From assembly GCA_037721555.1 (NCBI GenBank), contig JBBJOI010000013.1, positions 5,720-69,719 on the forward strand: DNA of 64,000 nucleotides, read 5' to 3'. The translations under genes were made by a program, and so were the position numbers. Of the stretch, positions 15,675 through 25,651 are shown piece by piece (position 1 is the first letter of the stretch; each line of letters starts with the position of its first letter). Origin of the DNA: Gaiellasilicea sp037721555. Lineage in GTDB: Bacteria; Actinomycetota; Thermoleophilia; Gaiellales; Gaiellaceae. The notes below the pieces were generated by a model. It was given only the letters and a program-made list of their open reading frames with translations. It was not told the origin of the DNA and ran no database searches.

Positions 15675-16697
15675 TCAGCCGTCGTAGGCGCTCTCGACGA
15701 GCCGTGAGAGCTCGAACGCGGCCGCACGAACAGTCCGCACCGCCTTCTCGTAGTCCATGCGAACGGGCCCCAGCAGGCCGACGGTGCCGAGCGTGCGCGT
15801 CCGCAGGCCGTACGTGGCGCCCACGAGCGCGACGTCGTGCAGCCCGGGGTGGTCGAGTCCGACCTTGACGAAGGGCCTGCGGACGTCGAAGGACTCGCTC
15901 ACGAGCTCGAGTACCGCTGCACGCTGCTCGAGGACTGAGAGCAGCCGACGGCATGCCTCGAGCTCGTCGGCGCGAACGTCGTCGAGCAAGGAGGCGGCGC
16001 CGCCCATATAGCGAGCCCGGCCGGGCGGGGTGGCGAGGTCGAGGAACGCCGGGCGCAGCGCGTCGAGGAAGCCCTGCTCGCGGGAGGAGCGGCTCTCCTC
16101 CTCGATCCGGCGGCGCAGGAGGTGGCTGCCGAGCCCGACGCCGACGAGCCGCTCGTTCAGGTACTCGTTCGCCCAGGCGGCAAGACCCGGATCAACCGGC
16201 TGCTCGAACGTGAACAGCTTCTTGGCGACCCCGCCGGAGGACGTGATCGTGACGACCATGACTACCATCGGCTGGAGCACGAGCACCTCGATGTGCCGGA
16301 CGGAGGCGGTCCCGAAGCCGGGGGCGGAGACGAGCGCCAGCAGGCGCGTCACCTGCGAGAGCATCTCGGTCGTCGACTGGAGCGCGTCCTCGATCTCGCT
16401 GCGCATCGACGAGAGATCGAGCGGGAACCTGGCCGGCCGCGTCTCCATCCGCTCGAGCACATCCTCGGCATAGAACCGGTACCCGGCTTCCGTCGGGATC
16501 CGACCGGCGGAGGTGTGTGGGTGCGTCAACAGGCCGAGAGCCTCGAGCTCGGCGAGCTCGCTCCGAACAGTCGAGGCGGAGACGGCGAGGCCCGAACGCT
16601 CGACGAGCGCCTTCGAGCCGACCGGCTCGCGGGTGGCAACGTACTCCTCCACGACGCGGCGCAGGATGTCGCGCTGCCGTTTCGTGAGCTCGACCAT
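15675..16697 (-). CDS. hrcA: Heat-inducible transcription repressor HrcA
   Basis: A 340 aa repressor of class I heat-shock genes. The N-terminal winged helix is typical: LTKRQRDILRRVVEEYVATREPVG, then GLAVSASTVRSELAELEALGLL and HTSAGRIPTEAGYRFY. The dimerisation/GAF-like domain follows, ending with LGLLGPVRMDYEKA. It is in the lepA-hemW-hrcA-dnaJ run. Its classical CIRCE target is not visible upstream of hrcA or dnaJ, so its targets may be elsewhere (groES/groEL). Confidence 0.95.
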   Translation of the reverse strand: MVELTKRQRDILRRVVEEYVATREPVGSKALVERSGLAVSASTVRSELAELEALGLLTHPHTSAGRIPTEAGYRFYAEDVLERMETRPARFPLDLSSMRSEIEDALQSTTEMLSQVTRLLALVSAPGFGTASVRHIEVLVLQPMVVMVVTITSSGGVAKKLFTFEQPVDPGLAAWANEYLNERLVGVGLGSHLLRRRIEEESRSSREQGFLDALRPAFLDLATPPGRARYMGGAASLLDDVRADELEACRRLLSVLEQRAAVLELVSESFDVRRPFVKVGLDHPGLHDVALVGATYGLRTRTLGTVGLLGPVRMDYEKAVRTVRAAAFELSRLVESAYDG

Positions 16698-16706
16698 CCC
16701 TGGGAT

Positions 16707-17938
16707 TTAGGTGAGTATCTCGGCGGTGACGCCGCCACCGAGAAACCGTCCGCGGACTGTCAGCGCGAGCTCGCCGGTCGTGGTTGAGGACTGCAGGAAA
16801 CCGAGCCGCTCCATCCGCGCCACCGCCGCGCCGTCGAGCGCCGCGCCAAGACCGGCCATCGCCAGAGGCTCGTCGAGCCGGAGGCCGAGGAGCACGCGCT
16901 CGCGGGCCTTTACGTCGTTGTCCAGGATCTCGAGCTCGCGCGCGGGCCGCGTGCCCTGGGCGAGGGCACCGAGGTAGCCCCGGAGGCTTGGTGCGTTCCG
17001 CCAGCGCCGCTCGCCGACGGTCGAGACGGCTCCGACGCCGACGCCGAGATAGTCGCGGCCGCGCCAGTAGCCCAGGTTGTGGCGCGCTCGTAGGTCGCGC
17101 TCGTCGCCTGTGCGGCAGAAGTTGGCGGTCTCGTACCAGCGGTAGCCACCGCCGACGAGGGTCTCGACGACGAGCTCGAAGTACCCCTCCATCGCCTCCC
17201 CTTGCCGTGCCAGCTCATCCCCGTAGGCGTGCGTGAATCGCGTCCCAACCTTCGCTTCGAGCTCGTAGCAGGAGAGATGTTCCGGGCCGAGCTCCAGCGC
17301 CTCCGCGAGATCGGCCGCGAGATCCGCACTGCTCTGACCCGGAATGCCGTAGATCAGATCCAGCGAGACGTTGTCGAAGCCGGCATCGCGAAGCGTCCGG
17401 TAGGCGAGCCTGACCGAGGCCGGCGTGGCGCGCCGCTCCAGCACCTCGAGGAGGTGCGGCTGGAACGACTGGGCGCCGAGCGAGATGCGGTTGACGCCGT
17501 GCTCGCGCAGCAGGTTGGCGAGGGCAGGGGTCACCGTCTCCGGGTTCGCCTCGACGGTGAGCTCGTGCGTCGCAGGCAGGGCCTGCAGCAGGCGCGCGAG
17601 CACGGCCGGCTCGGTGAACGTCGGCGTGCCGCCGCCGAGGAAGATCGTCTCGGGCTCACGCGAGAGGAACTTGCTCTCGAGGGCGAGCTCCGTCAGCAGT
17701 CCGTCGACGTAGGCGCCGTCCTGCCCCCCGCCGCCGCGAACAGTGACGAAATCGCAGTAGCCGCAACGGTGGGCGCAGAACGGCAGGTGCACGTACAGGT
17801 GGCGCGCGAGCGCGTGCTCCGGTTCAGCCCCCCTCAAGGGCGTTGCGAGCCCCCCTACCGGAACGCCACGCGAGGAGCCGTTACGTGTCCGCAACCGCTG
17901 TGTGCCGACATCGTTCCGATCGAGCTCCAGCGGTAGGG

Positions 17939-17942
<4 letters not shown>
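16707..17942 (-). CDS. hemW: Radical-SAM heme chaperone HemW
   Basis: A 411 aa HemW (formerly HemN-like). The radical SAM motif is HLPFCAHRCGYCDF, with the CxxxCxxC cluster Cys and the extra CxF. GGGTPT and TVEANPETVT are present, and the C-terminal HemN domain follows (YETANFCR, RHNLGYWRG). HemW binds heme rather than acting as coproporphyrinogen oxidase in studied bacteria. The start is GTG 17942, overlapping the lepA stop by 3 bp (GTGA). This gives ~45 residues before the first conserved strand, so a later start is possible. Confidence 0.9.
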
Positions 17943-19726
<1,784 letters not shown>

Positions 19727-19732
19727 GCGTGA

Positions 19733-21301
19733 TCAACCCCGTCGGAAGCGGTCTCGCAGCGATAGTAGCGAGGCCACCTCCGGCGCCCCGAGAGCGCGAC
19801 AGACCCCGAGGTAGACGGCGCCACCGGCCACCAGAGCCGCCGAGAGGGAGAGCGCCTGGGCTCCGAAGGAACGGCCGAGTGCGTCGTCGAGCAGCCACCA
19901 CGTGCCGAACGCGACGGCGGCAAGAACGGCTGAGGCGGCCGCGACGCGGAGGAAGGAACGGGCGATGGCGGTCAGGTCGAGCCGACCGAGGCGGCGGCGC
20001 AACGCGAGGACGAGGAGCGTGACGCCGGCGATGTTCGCGAGCGAGATCGCGAGCGGGACGCCCCAGGCGCCCACGCGGTAGAACGCAAAGTAGAGCGCCG
20101 TGTTCAGGACGACGACACCGAGCGCCACCGCCGTCGGCACCCAGGGCGCCTGCAGGCTGAAGAAGCCGCGGTTCAGCATCAACATCATCCCGTTGAAGGC
20201 GAGCCCGATCGAGAATGCCGCCAGCGCCTGGGCGACGACGGTCGTCTCGTCCGGGTTGAAGGCACCGCGCTCATAGAGGAGACGCACCGCCGGTTCCGCG
20301 AGGACAACCGAGAGGACGGCGGCGGGAACGAGCAGAAAGTTGATCAGGCGCAGGCCCGACGAGACCGTGCTGCGAAACCCGTCGAAGTCGCGCCGTGCGG
20401 CGAGGCGGGCGAGCGACGGGTAGAGCACGGTCGCGACTGCGACGGAGAACATCCCCTGCGGGAGCATGTAGATGCGAAACGCCTTGTCGATCGCGTTGGG
20501 GGCGATCGTGGGATCAATCAATCGGGCCGCGACGATCGTGCCGATGACGGCGTTGACGTTGATCAGGCCGAGCCCGAGCATCACCGGGCCCATCAGCTTG
20601 AAGACCTGCTTGACGGCCGGATCGCGGACATCGAGGGCGAGCCGTAGCCGCCCATCGAGCCCACGTAGCCAGGGAAGCGGCAGCAGCAGCTGAATCAGCG
20701 TGCCCACGACAATCGAGCCGGCGTAGACGTACAGCTTTCCATCCGCGGTGTCCGCGCGCGGGACACCAATCACGAGGCCGACGATGATGGCCACGTTCCA
20801 GAAGACCGGCGTCAGGGCCGGAATCGAGAACTGGTCGTAGCTGTTCAGAATCCCGGTGACGATTCCGAAGAGCCCGATCAGCACAACGATCGGGAAGAGA
20901 ATCTGGGCCAGACGTACCGTCAGACCGTCGTAGGCGTCCGTGAGCGGCGGCATCAGCAGGGGCGCGGCCAGCACGAAGAGGGCGGTCAACCCGCCGACGA
21001 TCAGCAGGAAGAGCCAGAAGACCGTCGAGGCGACGCGCCAGGCGCGTGCCCGCTCACCCTTCTCGAGCAGCTCGCTGAAGACGGGCACGAAGGCGGAGGA
21101 GAGCGCGGCGTCCGCGACGAGCGCGCGGACCAGATTCGGGATCTGGAACGCGACCGTGAAGGCGTTGATGGGGCCGCGGGCGCCGAAGAAGTTCGCCGCC
21201 ACGACCTCACGCAGCAAGCCGAGCACGCGTGAGAGGCCCGTTGCGGCCGAAAACACCGCTGTCGACCACGCGAGCCGGCGCGCGTTGGCTCGCGTCTCCA
21301 C
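19733..21301 (-). CDS. murJ: Lipid II flippase MurJ
   Basis: A 522 aa polytopic protein of the MviN/MurJ (MOP) family that moves lipid II across the membrane for peptidoglycan synthesis. About 14 hydrophobic segments are spread along the chain; signature pieces include GLSRVLGLLREVVAANFFG, FVPVFSELLEKG and the NRGFFSLQAPW region. It is full-length for the family. The start is GTG 21301, preceded by TATACT and six bases, so the transcript is probably leaderless. rpsT is transcribed divergently from the same 100-bp gap. Confidence 0.94.
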   Translation of the reverse strand: METRANARRLAWSTAVFSAATGLSRVLGLLREVVAANFFGARGPINAFTVAFQIPNLVRALVADAALSSAFVPVFSELLEKGERARAWRVASTVFWLFLLIVGGLTALFVLAAPLLMPPLTDAYDGLTVRLAQILFPIVVLIGLFGIVTGILNSYDQFSIPALTPVFWNVAIIVGLVIGVPRADTADGKLYVYAGSIVVGTLIQLLLPLPWLRGLDGRLRLALDVRDPAVKQVFKLMGPVMLGLGLINVNAVIGTIVAARLIDPTIAPNAIDKAFRIYMLPQGMFSVAVATVLYPSLARLAARRDFDGFRSTVSSGLRLINFLLVPAAVLSVVLAEPAVRLLYERGAFNPDETTVVAQALAAFSIGLAFNGMMLMLNRGFFSLQAPWVPTAVALGVVVLNTALYFAFYRVGAWGVPLAISLANIAGVTLLVLALRRRLGRLDLTAIARSFLRVAAASAVLAAVAFGTWWLLDDALGRSFGAQALSLSAALVAGGAVYLGVCRALGAPEVASLLSLRDRFRRG

Positions 21302-21307
21302 GCGGCG

Positions 21308-21313
21308 AGTATA
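21308..21313 (-). promoter_or_regulatory. -10 box of murJ promoter
   Basis: TATACT on the minus strand, six bases (CGCCGC) before the GTG start of murJ. Confidence 0.55.
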
Positions 21314-21359
21314 GGAACGGAGTCAGCCGCCGCCGGGCACGGGTTTGGAGCCGCTTTGC

Positions 21360-21397
21360 TAGCATGGCCGCCGCCCGCACACTCGCGGGCCTCTTTT
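21360..21397 (+). promoter_or_regulatory. rpsT promoter and 5' leader hairpin
   Basis: A -10-like TAGCAT (21360-21365) is followed by a perfect 6-bp stem GCCCGC/GCGGGC (21373-21390, 6-nt loop) and a pyrimidine tract CTCTTTT. Transcription starting about seven bases after the box would put the hairpin at the very 5' end of a ~30-nt leader. No Shine-Dalgarno precedes the rpsT ATG at 21403. The structure could stabilise the mRNA or serve in S20 autoregulation (inference). Confidence 0.4.
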
Positions 21398-21402
21398 CGC
21401 AG

Positions 21403-21666
21403 ATGCCGAATATCAAGCAACAGATCAAGCGCGTACGCATCGCCGACCGGCAGCGCGACGAGAACCTCCGCTACCGCTCCACGGTGAAGACGCTCACGAA
21501 GCGGCTCGAGGCAGCCGCGACCGACGGCGACGCCGAGAAGATCGCCGCCGAGCACCGCGAGCTCGTCCGCCTCATCGACAAGGCCGCCGCCCGCGGCGCC
21601 CTGCACAAGAACACCGCAGCACGCAAGAAGGCTCGCGCCGCTCGCCTCGTCGGCTCCTCGAGCTAG
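21403..21666 (+). CDS. rpsT: 30S ribosomal protein S20
   Basis: An 87 aa primary 16S rRNA-binding protein of the small subunit. The start MPNIKQQIKRVRIADRQRDEN and later LIDKAAARGALHKNTAARKKARAA match the helical S20 family. ATG 21403 was chosen over in-frame upstream codons because family length and sequence begin there. It is monocistronic, with holA converging from the other side. Confidence 0.95.
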   Translation: MPNIKQQIKRVRIADRQRDENLRYRSTVKTLTKRLEAAATDGDAEKIAAEHRELVRLIDKAAARGALHKNTAARKKARAARLVGSSS

Positions 21667-21735
21667 CTCTCCTCGACCTAGCCAGTGCGGCTACACCGCG
21701 CCGTTCTACTCCGGTTCGGCTGAACTCGCGAGGCT

Positions 21736-22707
21736 CTACCTCGTGCGGCTGAGGTCGACCAGTGCGCGCTGAAGTTCGAGGTCCGGCTGCACGCGGCTCT
21801 TGCCCTTCAGGGCGAGATCGAGCTCGGCGAGCCTGACGACAGCCTGCCGCAGCTCGTCCTCGGAAAAGTTGGCTGCCTGGGCGAACACCTTTTCCGCGTA
21901 GAAAGGGTGCATGCGGAGCTTGCCGGCGGCGTCGCGCGGCCGCACTCCCTCCGCCGCCAACCGCTGGCACTGGCGCACGCGGCTGACGTGGTTCCCGAGC
22001 GCTCCGGCGAGGCGGGGGGCGGTGTCTCGCCGCGGCCTGCCCTCTCGGTCGAAGATCGTCTCGCTCGCGTCGAGCGCGCACGCGGCGTCACGTCTGCCCC
22101 AGGCGTCGGTCAGGGCAAAGGTCGGTGTCTCGGCGACCGCGGCGACGAGCGCCTCCACCTCGTGTTCGCCGATCGGCTCGCCCGCCGCCCACGTTGCGAG
22201 CTTGTCCACCTCGCAGGCAAGCTGTCGGAGATCCTCGCCGACCAGCTGAACGAGGGCGGCGCACGCGTCGGGCTCGGCCCGGGCGCCCGCAAGCTTGAAC
22301 TGCTCCGCGACCCACTGCGCAAGCTGCTTCTTGGCGACGGAGAACGCGAGCACTTGCCCGTTCTTGGCGACGGCTTTCGCCAGCGGCGAGTCCGCCTTGA
22401 GGTCGTCGGCGAGGAGAGCGAGCACCGTGCCCGGTGCAGGACTATCGAGGTAGCTGGCGACCGCCTTCACGTCGGCCGCCTTCCACTTGTCGACGGACGC
22501 CACGATGACGAGACGCGCCTCGAGGGAGAAGAAGCCGAGAGAGTTGCACGCGGCGACAGCGTCGTCGCCGGTCGCGGGGGGCGCGTCGAGGTGCTCGATC
22601 GCGTTCTCCCCCACCCGGGTTCGCAACCGCTGCAGGGCGCGCCCGATCTTCGGTCGGTCGGTGCCGGTGAGCAGGTAGACGGGCTTCAGCTCGGATGGGT
22701 CCGCCAC
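21736..22707 (-). CDS. holA: DNA polymerase III subunit delta
   Basis: A 323 aa clamp-loader delta subunit that opens the sliding clamp. It has the typical N-terminal VYLLTGTDRPKIGRALQRLR, the mid SFAVAKKQLAQWVAEQF and ALVQLVGEDLRQLACEVDKLATWA segments, and the helical C-terminal collar domain with MHPFYAEKVFAQAANF. It lacks a Walker A motif, as expected for delta. It ends the comEA-comEC-holA run, a standard order. Confidence 0.92.
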   Translation of the reverse strand: MADPSELKPVYLLTGTDRPKIGRALQRLRTRVGENAIEHLDAPPATGDDAVAACNSLGFFSLEARLVIVASVDKWKAADVKAVASYLDSPAPGTVLALLADDLKADSPLAKAVAKNGQVLAFSVAKKQLAQWVAEQFKLAGARAEPDACAALVQLVGEDLRQLACEVDKLATWAAGEPIGEHEVEALVAAVAETPTFALTDAWGRRDAACALDASETIFDREGRPRRDTAPRLAGALGNHVSRVRQCQRLAAEGVRPRDAAGKLRMHPFYAEKVFAQAANFSEDELRQAVVRLAELDLALKGKSRVQPDLELQRALVDLSRTR

Positions 22708-22716
22708 CTTGCCAGC

Positions 22717-24987
22717 CTATCCTCCGGCCTGGACCGAGAGCTCTCGCCCGTCCGACTCCACGACGACGCGACCGTGAAGATCAGTGCGGAGGAGCCGGAG
22801 ACCAGGGACGGTTCCCAGTGCGGCCAGTGTCTCCGGTCGGGGATGCCCGTAGTCGTTGTCGTCACCACACGAGATGACGGCGATCGAGGGCCGAAGTTCG
22901 CGGAGCTCAGCCGCGAGCCCCGGATCTTCCGACCCGTGGTGAGCGACCTTGAGGATCTCGACGCGGCGGGACAGGAGCCGCGCCGTCACCTCCGTCTCGG
23001 CATCCGCCGTCAGCAGCGCGTCCGTCTGGCCGTAGGTGGCGAGGAGCACGATCGGCAGGCGATTGGGGTCCTCGCTCTCGAGGCCGGGCCGGTCCGGCCA
23101 GAGCGCCTGCAGCCGCAACCCGCCGAGACGCCAGATGGAGCCGGCCCGGGCGAGCACCACCGGGACGTCGCGCTCCAACGCCGCCGCCAGCGCCTCGTCC
23201 TCGTAGGAGCTCGAGCGTTCGAGCCGCGGGTCGAGCACGCGCTCGACCGTGAGACGGCGCAGCACCTCGGCGGCGCCGCCAATGTGGTCGCGCTGGGGGT
23301 GGGTGAGCACGACGGCACTGAGCCGGCGGACGCCGAGCTCGCGCAGCTGGCGGGCGACGTCTGCCTCCGGCGGCCCTCCGTCGACGAGCACGGCTCCCTC
23401 CGGAACCTGGAGCAGGATGGCGTCGCCCTGGCCGACATCGAGGAACGTGATTCTCAGGCCGGCCGGTGGCGGAAGCGTCCGTCCGGGCCAGAGCTGCCAG
23501 ACGACGAGGAGGAGCAAGGAGAGAGCTGCGCCCGCAGTGGCGAGCGGCCTGCGCCAGGGCGGGAGGCGGCGCAGGAGGACGACTGCCACAGGAGCGGCCA
23601 CCAGGATGGCGACCGCCACACCCGATCCGACGCGAGCATGAGGCAGCTGTGCGACGAGCCGCGCGCACCCGGCGAGGTAGGCGGCGATCCAGCCGTTCAT
23701 CCACGCGAGCGCGCCCGCCGCGGACGGCACGACCGGCTCGACCAGTGCCCCCACGAGAGCGAGGCCGAGCAGCGGCGCGACCGCGGCGCTCGCCAGAACG
23801 TTCGCGAGCAGGGAGTAGAGCGGGACCTCACCGAACTGAAGCCAGAGAATCGGCGCCGTCGCCGCGCCGCAGGCGATCGAGATCCCGAGTCCGACCCTGA
23901 GCACGCGCGGGAGCGGATAGCCCTCGAGCGCCCGGTCGATGCGCGGCACCAGCAGGAAGATCGAGGCAACGGCGGCGAACGAGAGCTGAAAACCCGGCTC
24001 GAGCAGCGAGGCGGGCGTCCAGGCGAGCAGCACTGCCGCTCCGAGGGACATGAAGTGCCAGCGGTCTGCCGGCCGCGAGAGCAGCCACGCAAGGGAGGCG
24101 AGCGCGCCAGCGACGCCCGCGCGGACTACGGACGGCTGCCAGCCCACCGCCAACACGTAGGCGACGATGGCGGCGAGCGCCGCGACCTGCCCGATGAGCT
24201 TCGGGACTGCCAGCAGCCACGCGAGGCCGAGAACTGCTCCGGCAACGAAGGCAACGTTCTGTCCCGACACCGCCAGGAGGTGAAAGAGCCCCGAGGTCTT
24301 GAAGCTGTCTCGAAGCTCCTCGGTCAGCCCCTCGTCCTCGCCCAGCACGATCCCTGCCAAGACTGCCCGCCGCTCTCCGGCAAGCCCGGTTCCGATCGCG
24401 ACCGAGAGGTGCTCCCGGAGCCGGTCGGATAGGCCACCGATACCGCCACGCCTGCCGACGATGCTCCAGTCACCCCCGCGGAGGACGACGTGAACGCCCC
24501 TTCGGGCGAGCCAACCCCTCTCGTCGAAGTCGCCGCTGCCGTCGGGCACGCGCGGAGACACGAGTGTCCCACGCAGGGCGAGGATCGCACCCTGCGGCGG
24601 CGATCGTCCGACCGGGAGCTCCAGCAGGATGCGCTCGCGCACCCAGAGGTCACCGAAGCGACGCGCTTCGGCGGGCACGCGGAGGGAAAACTCGCCGTGA
24701 CGCGCGGGGCCGGTGACGACCACCTCTGCAATCGCGCTCCGTCCGAGCTGGGGCTGAAGCAGGCTGCGGTCGAATGCATCGAGGCGGAGCGACCCCCACC
24801 ACCACCCCGCGAGGAGGATCGCGACGGCGCAAAGCACGGGCCGCGACGACGGGCGGGCGACGACTGCGCAGGCTGCAACGCCTGCGACGGCGAGCAGGAA
24901 TGGAGCGGGCGCACGTACCGCGTTCGCGAATGCCATCCCCGCACAACCGGCCGTGATCAGCAGCGTGGGCCAGACGCGCTCGATCAC
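22717..24987 (-). CDS. comEC: Competence protein ComEC/Rec2
   Basis: A 756 aa membrane channel protein for DNA uptake. N-terminal helices and an OB-like extracytoplasmic domain are followed by the multi-helix Competence domain (SGLFHLLAVSGQNVAFVAG, about residues 230-480). A C-terminal metallo-beta-lactamase domain carries LDVGQGDAILLQ, LTHPQRDHIGG (HxxxDH) and VAHHGSEDPG; it may degrade the non-transported strand. It overlaps comEA by 4 bp. Presence of comEA and comEC hints at natural transformation, but no pilus genes are in the window. Confidence 0.92.
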   Translation of the reverse strand: MIERVWPTLLITAGCAGMAFANAVRAPAPFLLAVAGVAACAVVARPSSRPVLCAVAILLAGWWWGSLRLDAFDRSLLQPQLGRSAIAEVVVTGPARHGEFSLRVPAEARRFGDLWVRERILLELPVGRSPPQGAILALRGTLVSPRVPDGSGDFDERGWLARRGVHVVLRGGDWSIVGRRGGIGGLSDRLREHLSVAIGTGLAGERRAVLAGIVLGEDEGLTEELRDSFKTSGLFHLLAVSGQNVAFVAGAVLGLAWLLAVPKLIGQVAALAAIVAYVLAVGWQPSVVRAGVAGALASLAWLLSRPADRWHFMSLGAAVLLAWTPASLLEPGFQLSFAAVASIFLLVPRIDRALEGYPLPRVLRVGLGISIACGAATAPILWLQFGEVPLYSLLANVLASAAVAPLLGLALVGALVEPVVPSAAGALAWMNGWIAAYLAGCARLVAQLPHARVGSGVAVAILVAAPVAVVLLRRLPPWRRPLATAGAALSLLLLVVWQLWPGRTLPPPAGLRITFLDVGQGDAILLQVPEGAVLVDGGPPEADVARQLRELGVRRLSAVVLTHPQRDHIGGAAEVLRRLTVERVLDPRLERSSSYEDEALAAALERDVPVVLARAGSIWRLGGLRLQALWPDRPGLESEDPNRLPIVLLATYGQTDALLTADAETEVTARLLSRRVEILKVAHHGSEDPGLAAELRELRPSIAVISCGDDNDYGHPRPETLAALGTVPGLRLLRTDLHGRVVVESDGRELSVQAGG

Positions 24988-25577
24988 GGCGTCACGAGAC
25001 CCCGCAACTGCCCGAGGCGCGCAGGACCGATGCCCGGAATCGAATCGAGATCGTCGACCGAGCTGAACGCGCCGTGGGCCGCGCGGTGGTCCACGATCTT
25101 CTGGGCAGTGACCGGGCCGACGCCCGGAAGGGTGTCGAGCTCAGCGATCGTCGCGCTGCTGAGACTGATGGGGACGCCCGAACCGGCGCCCCCGGCGCCA
25201 CTGCCACCTGCGGCCGCGGCCGCCCCCGCCCCGCCGGCGACCCGACTCGGCATCAGTACCTGAATCCCGTCGGCGAGCGGCGCGGCGAGATTGACCGCGG
25301 CCGTGTCGGCCTTCCCCGTCGCACCGCCCGCGCGAGCGACGGCATCGGCGACCCTGCTGCCCTCCTTCAACCGGTAGAGGCCGGGCCGCGCGACCGCGCC
25401 TGTCACGTGCACGACGATCCTGGGCGCTGCCTCCGCCGGCTCAGGGACGAGGCCGGTCTGGGCGACCGGTGCAGATGCTCCGGCACCAGCCAGAGTGCGC
25501 CCGGCGACGGCGAGCAGCGCAAGCAATGCGACCGCCGCCACCAGAGCCTGGCGGCGCGAGACGGGCAAGGAGGACAT
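24984..25577 (-). CDS. comEA: Competence DNA receptor ComEA
   Basis: A 197 aa protein with an N-terminal membrane anchor (RRQALVAAVALLALLAVAG), an SLBB-like domain (IVVHVTGAVARPGLYRL, about 53-105) and a C-terminal helix-hairpin-helix pair (ISLSSATIAELDTLPGVGPVTAQKIVDHR and IPGIGPARLGQL). ComEA binds double-stranded DNA outside the membrane and hands it to ComEC. A 16-bp palindrome lies just upstream. Confidence 0.93.
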   Translation of the reverse strand: MSSLPVSRRQALVAAVALLALLAVAGRTLAGAGASAPVAQTGLVPEPAEAAPRIVVHVTGAVARPGLYRLKEGSRVADAVARAGGATGKADTAAVNLAAPLADGIQVLMPSRVAGGAGAAAAAGGSGAGGAGSGVPISLSSATIAELDTLPGVGPVTAQKIVDHRAAHGAFSSVDDLDSIPGIGPARLGQLRGLVTP

Positions 25578-25600
25578 AGGCCCACGATGCCCAGGCAGTT

Positions 25601-25616
25601 GTCACAGCTGTGTGAC
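25601..25616. promoter_or_regulatory. 16-bp palindrome upstream of comEA
   Basis: GTCACA and TGTGAC separated by GCTG form a perfect inverted repeat, 24-39 bp before the comEA start and 36 bp after the leuS stop. It could be an operator for the competence operon or a weak hairpin after leuS; no U-tract follows. Confidence 0.4.
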
Positions 25617-25651
25617 GACTCTGTTCCAGAAGCGTGCCGGTTCGTCCGGTC

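Noticed and set aside
15617..16760. CIRCE operator for HrcA
   Set aside because: No TTAGCACTC-N9-GAGTGCTAA element was found upstream of hrcA or dnaJ. A single half-site-like GCTAGCACTC near 28217 has no partner.
21907..24432. Very long plus-strand open frame opposite holA and comEC
   Set aside because: It mirrors the third-position GC bias of the real minus-strand genes, is rich in Arg/Glu/His without domains, and both opposing genes are clear family members.
25601..25616. CRP-binding site
   Set aside because: The arms are in the opposite order (GTCACA then TGTGAC) to the TGTGA-N6-TCACA consensus.
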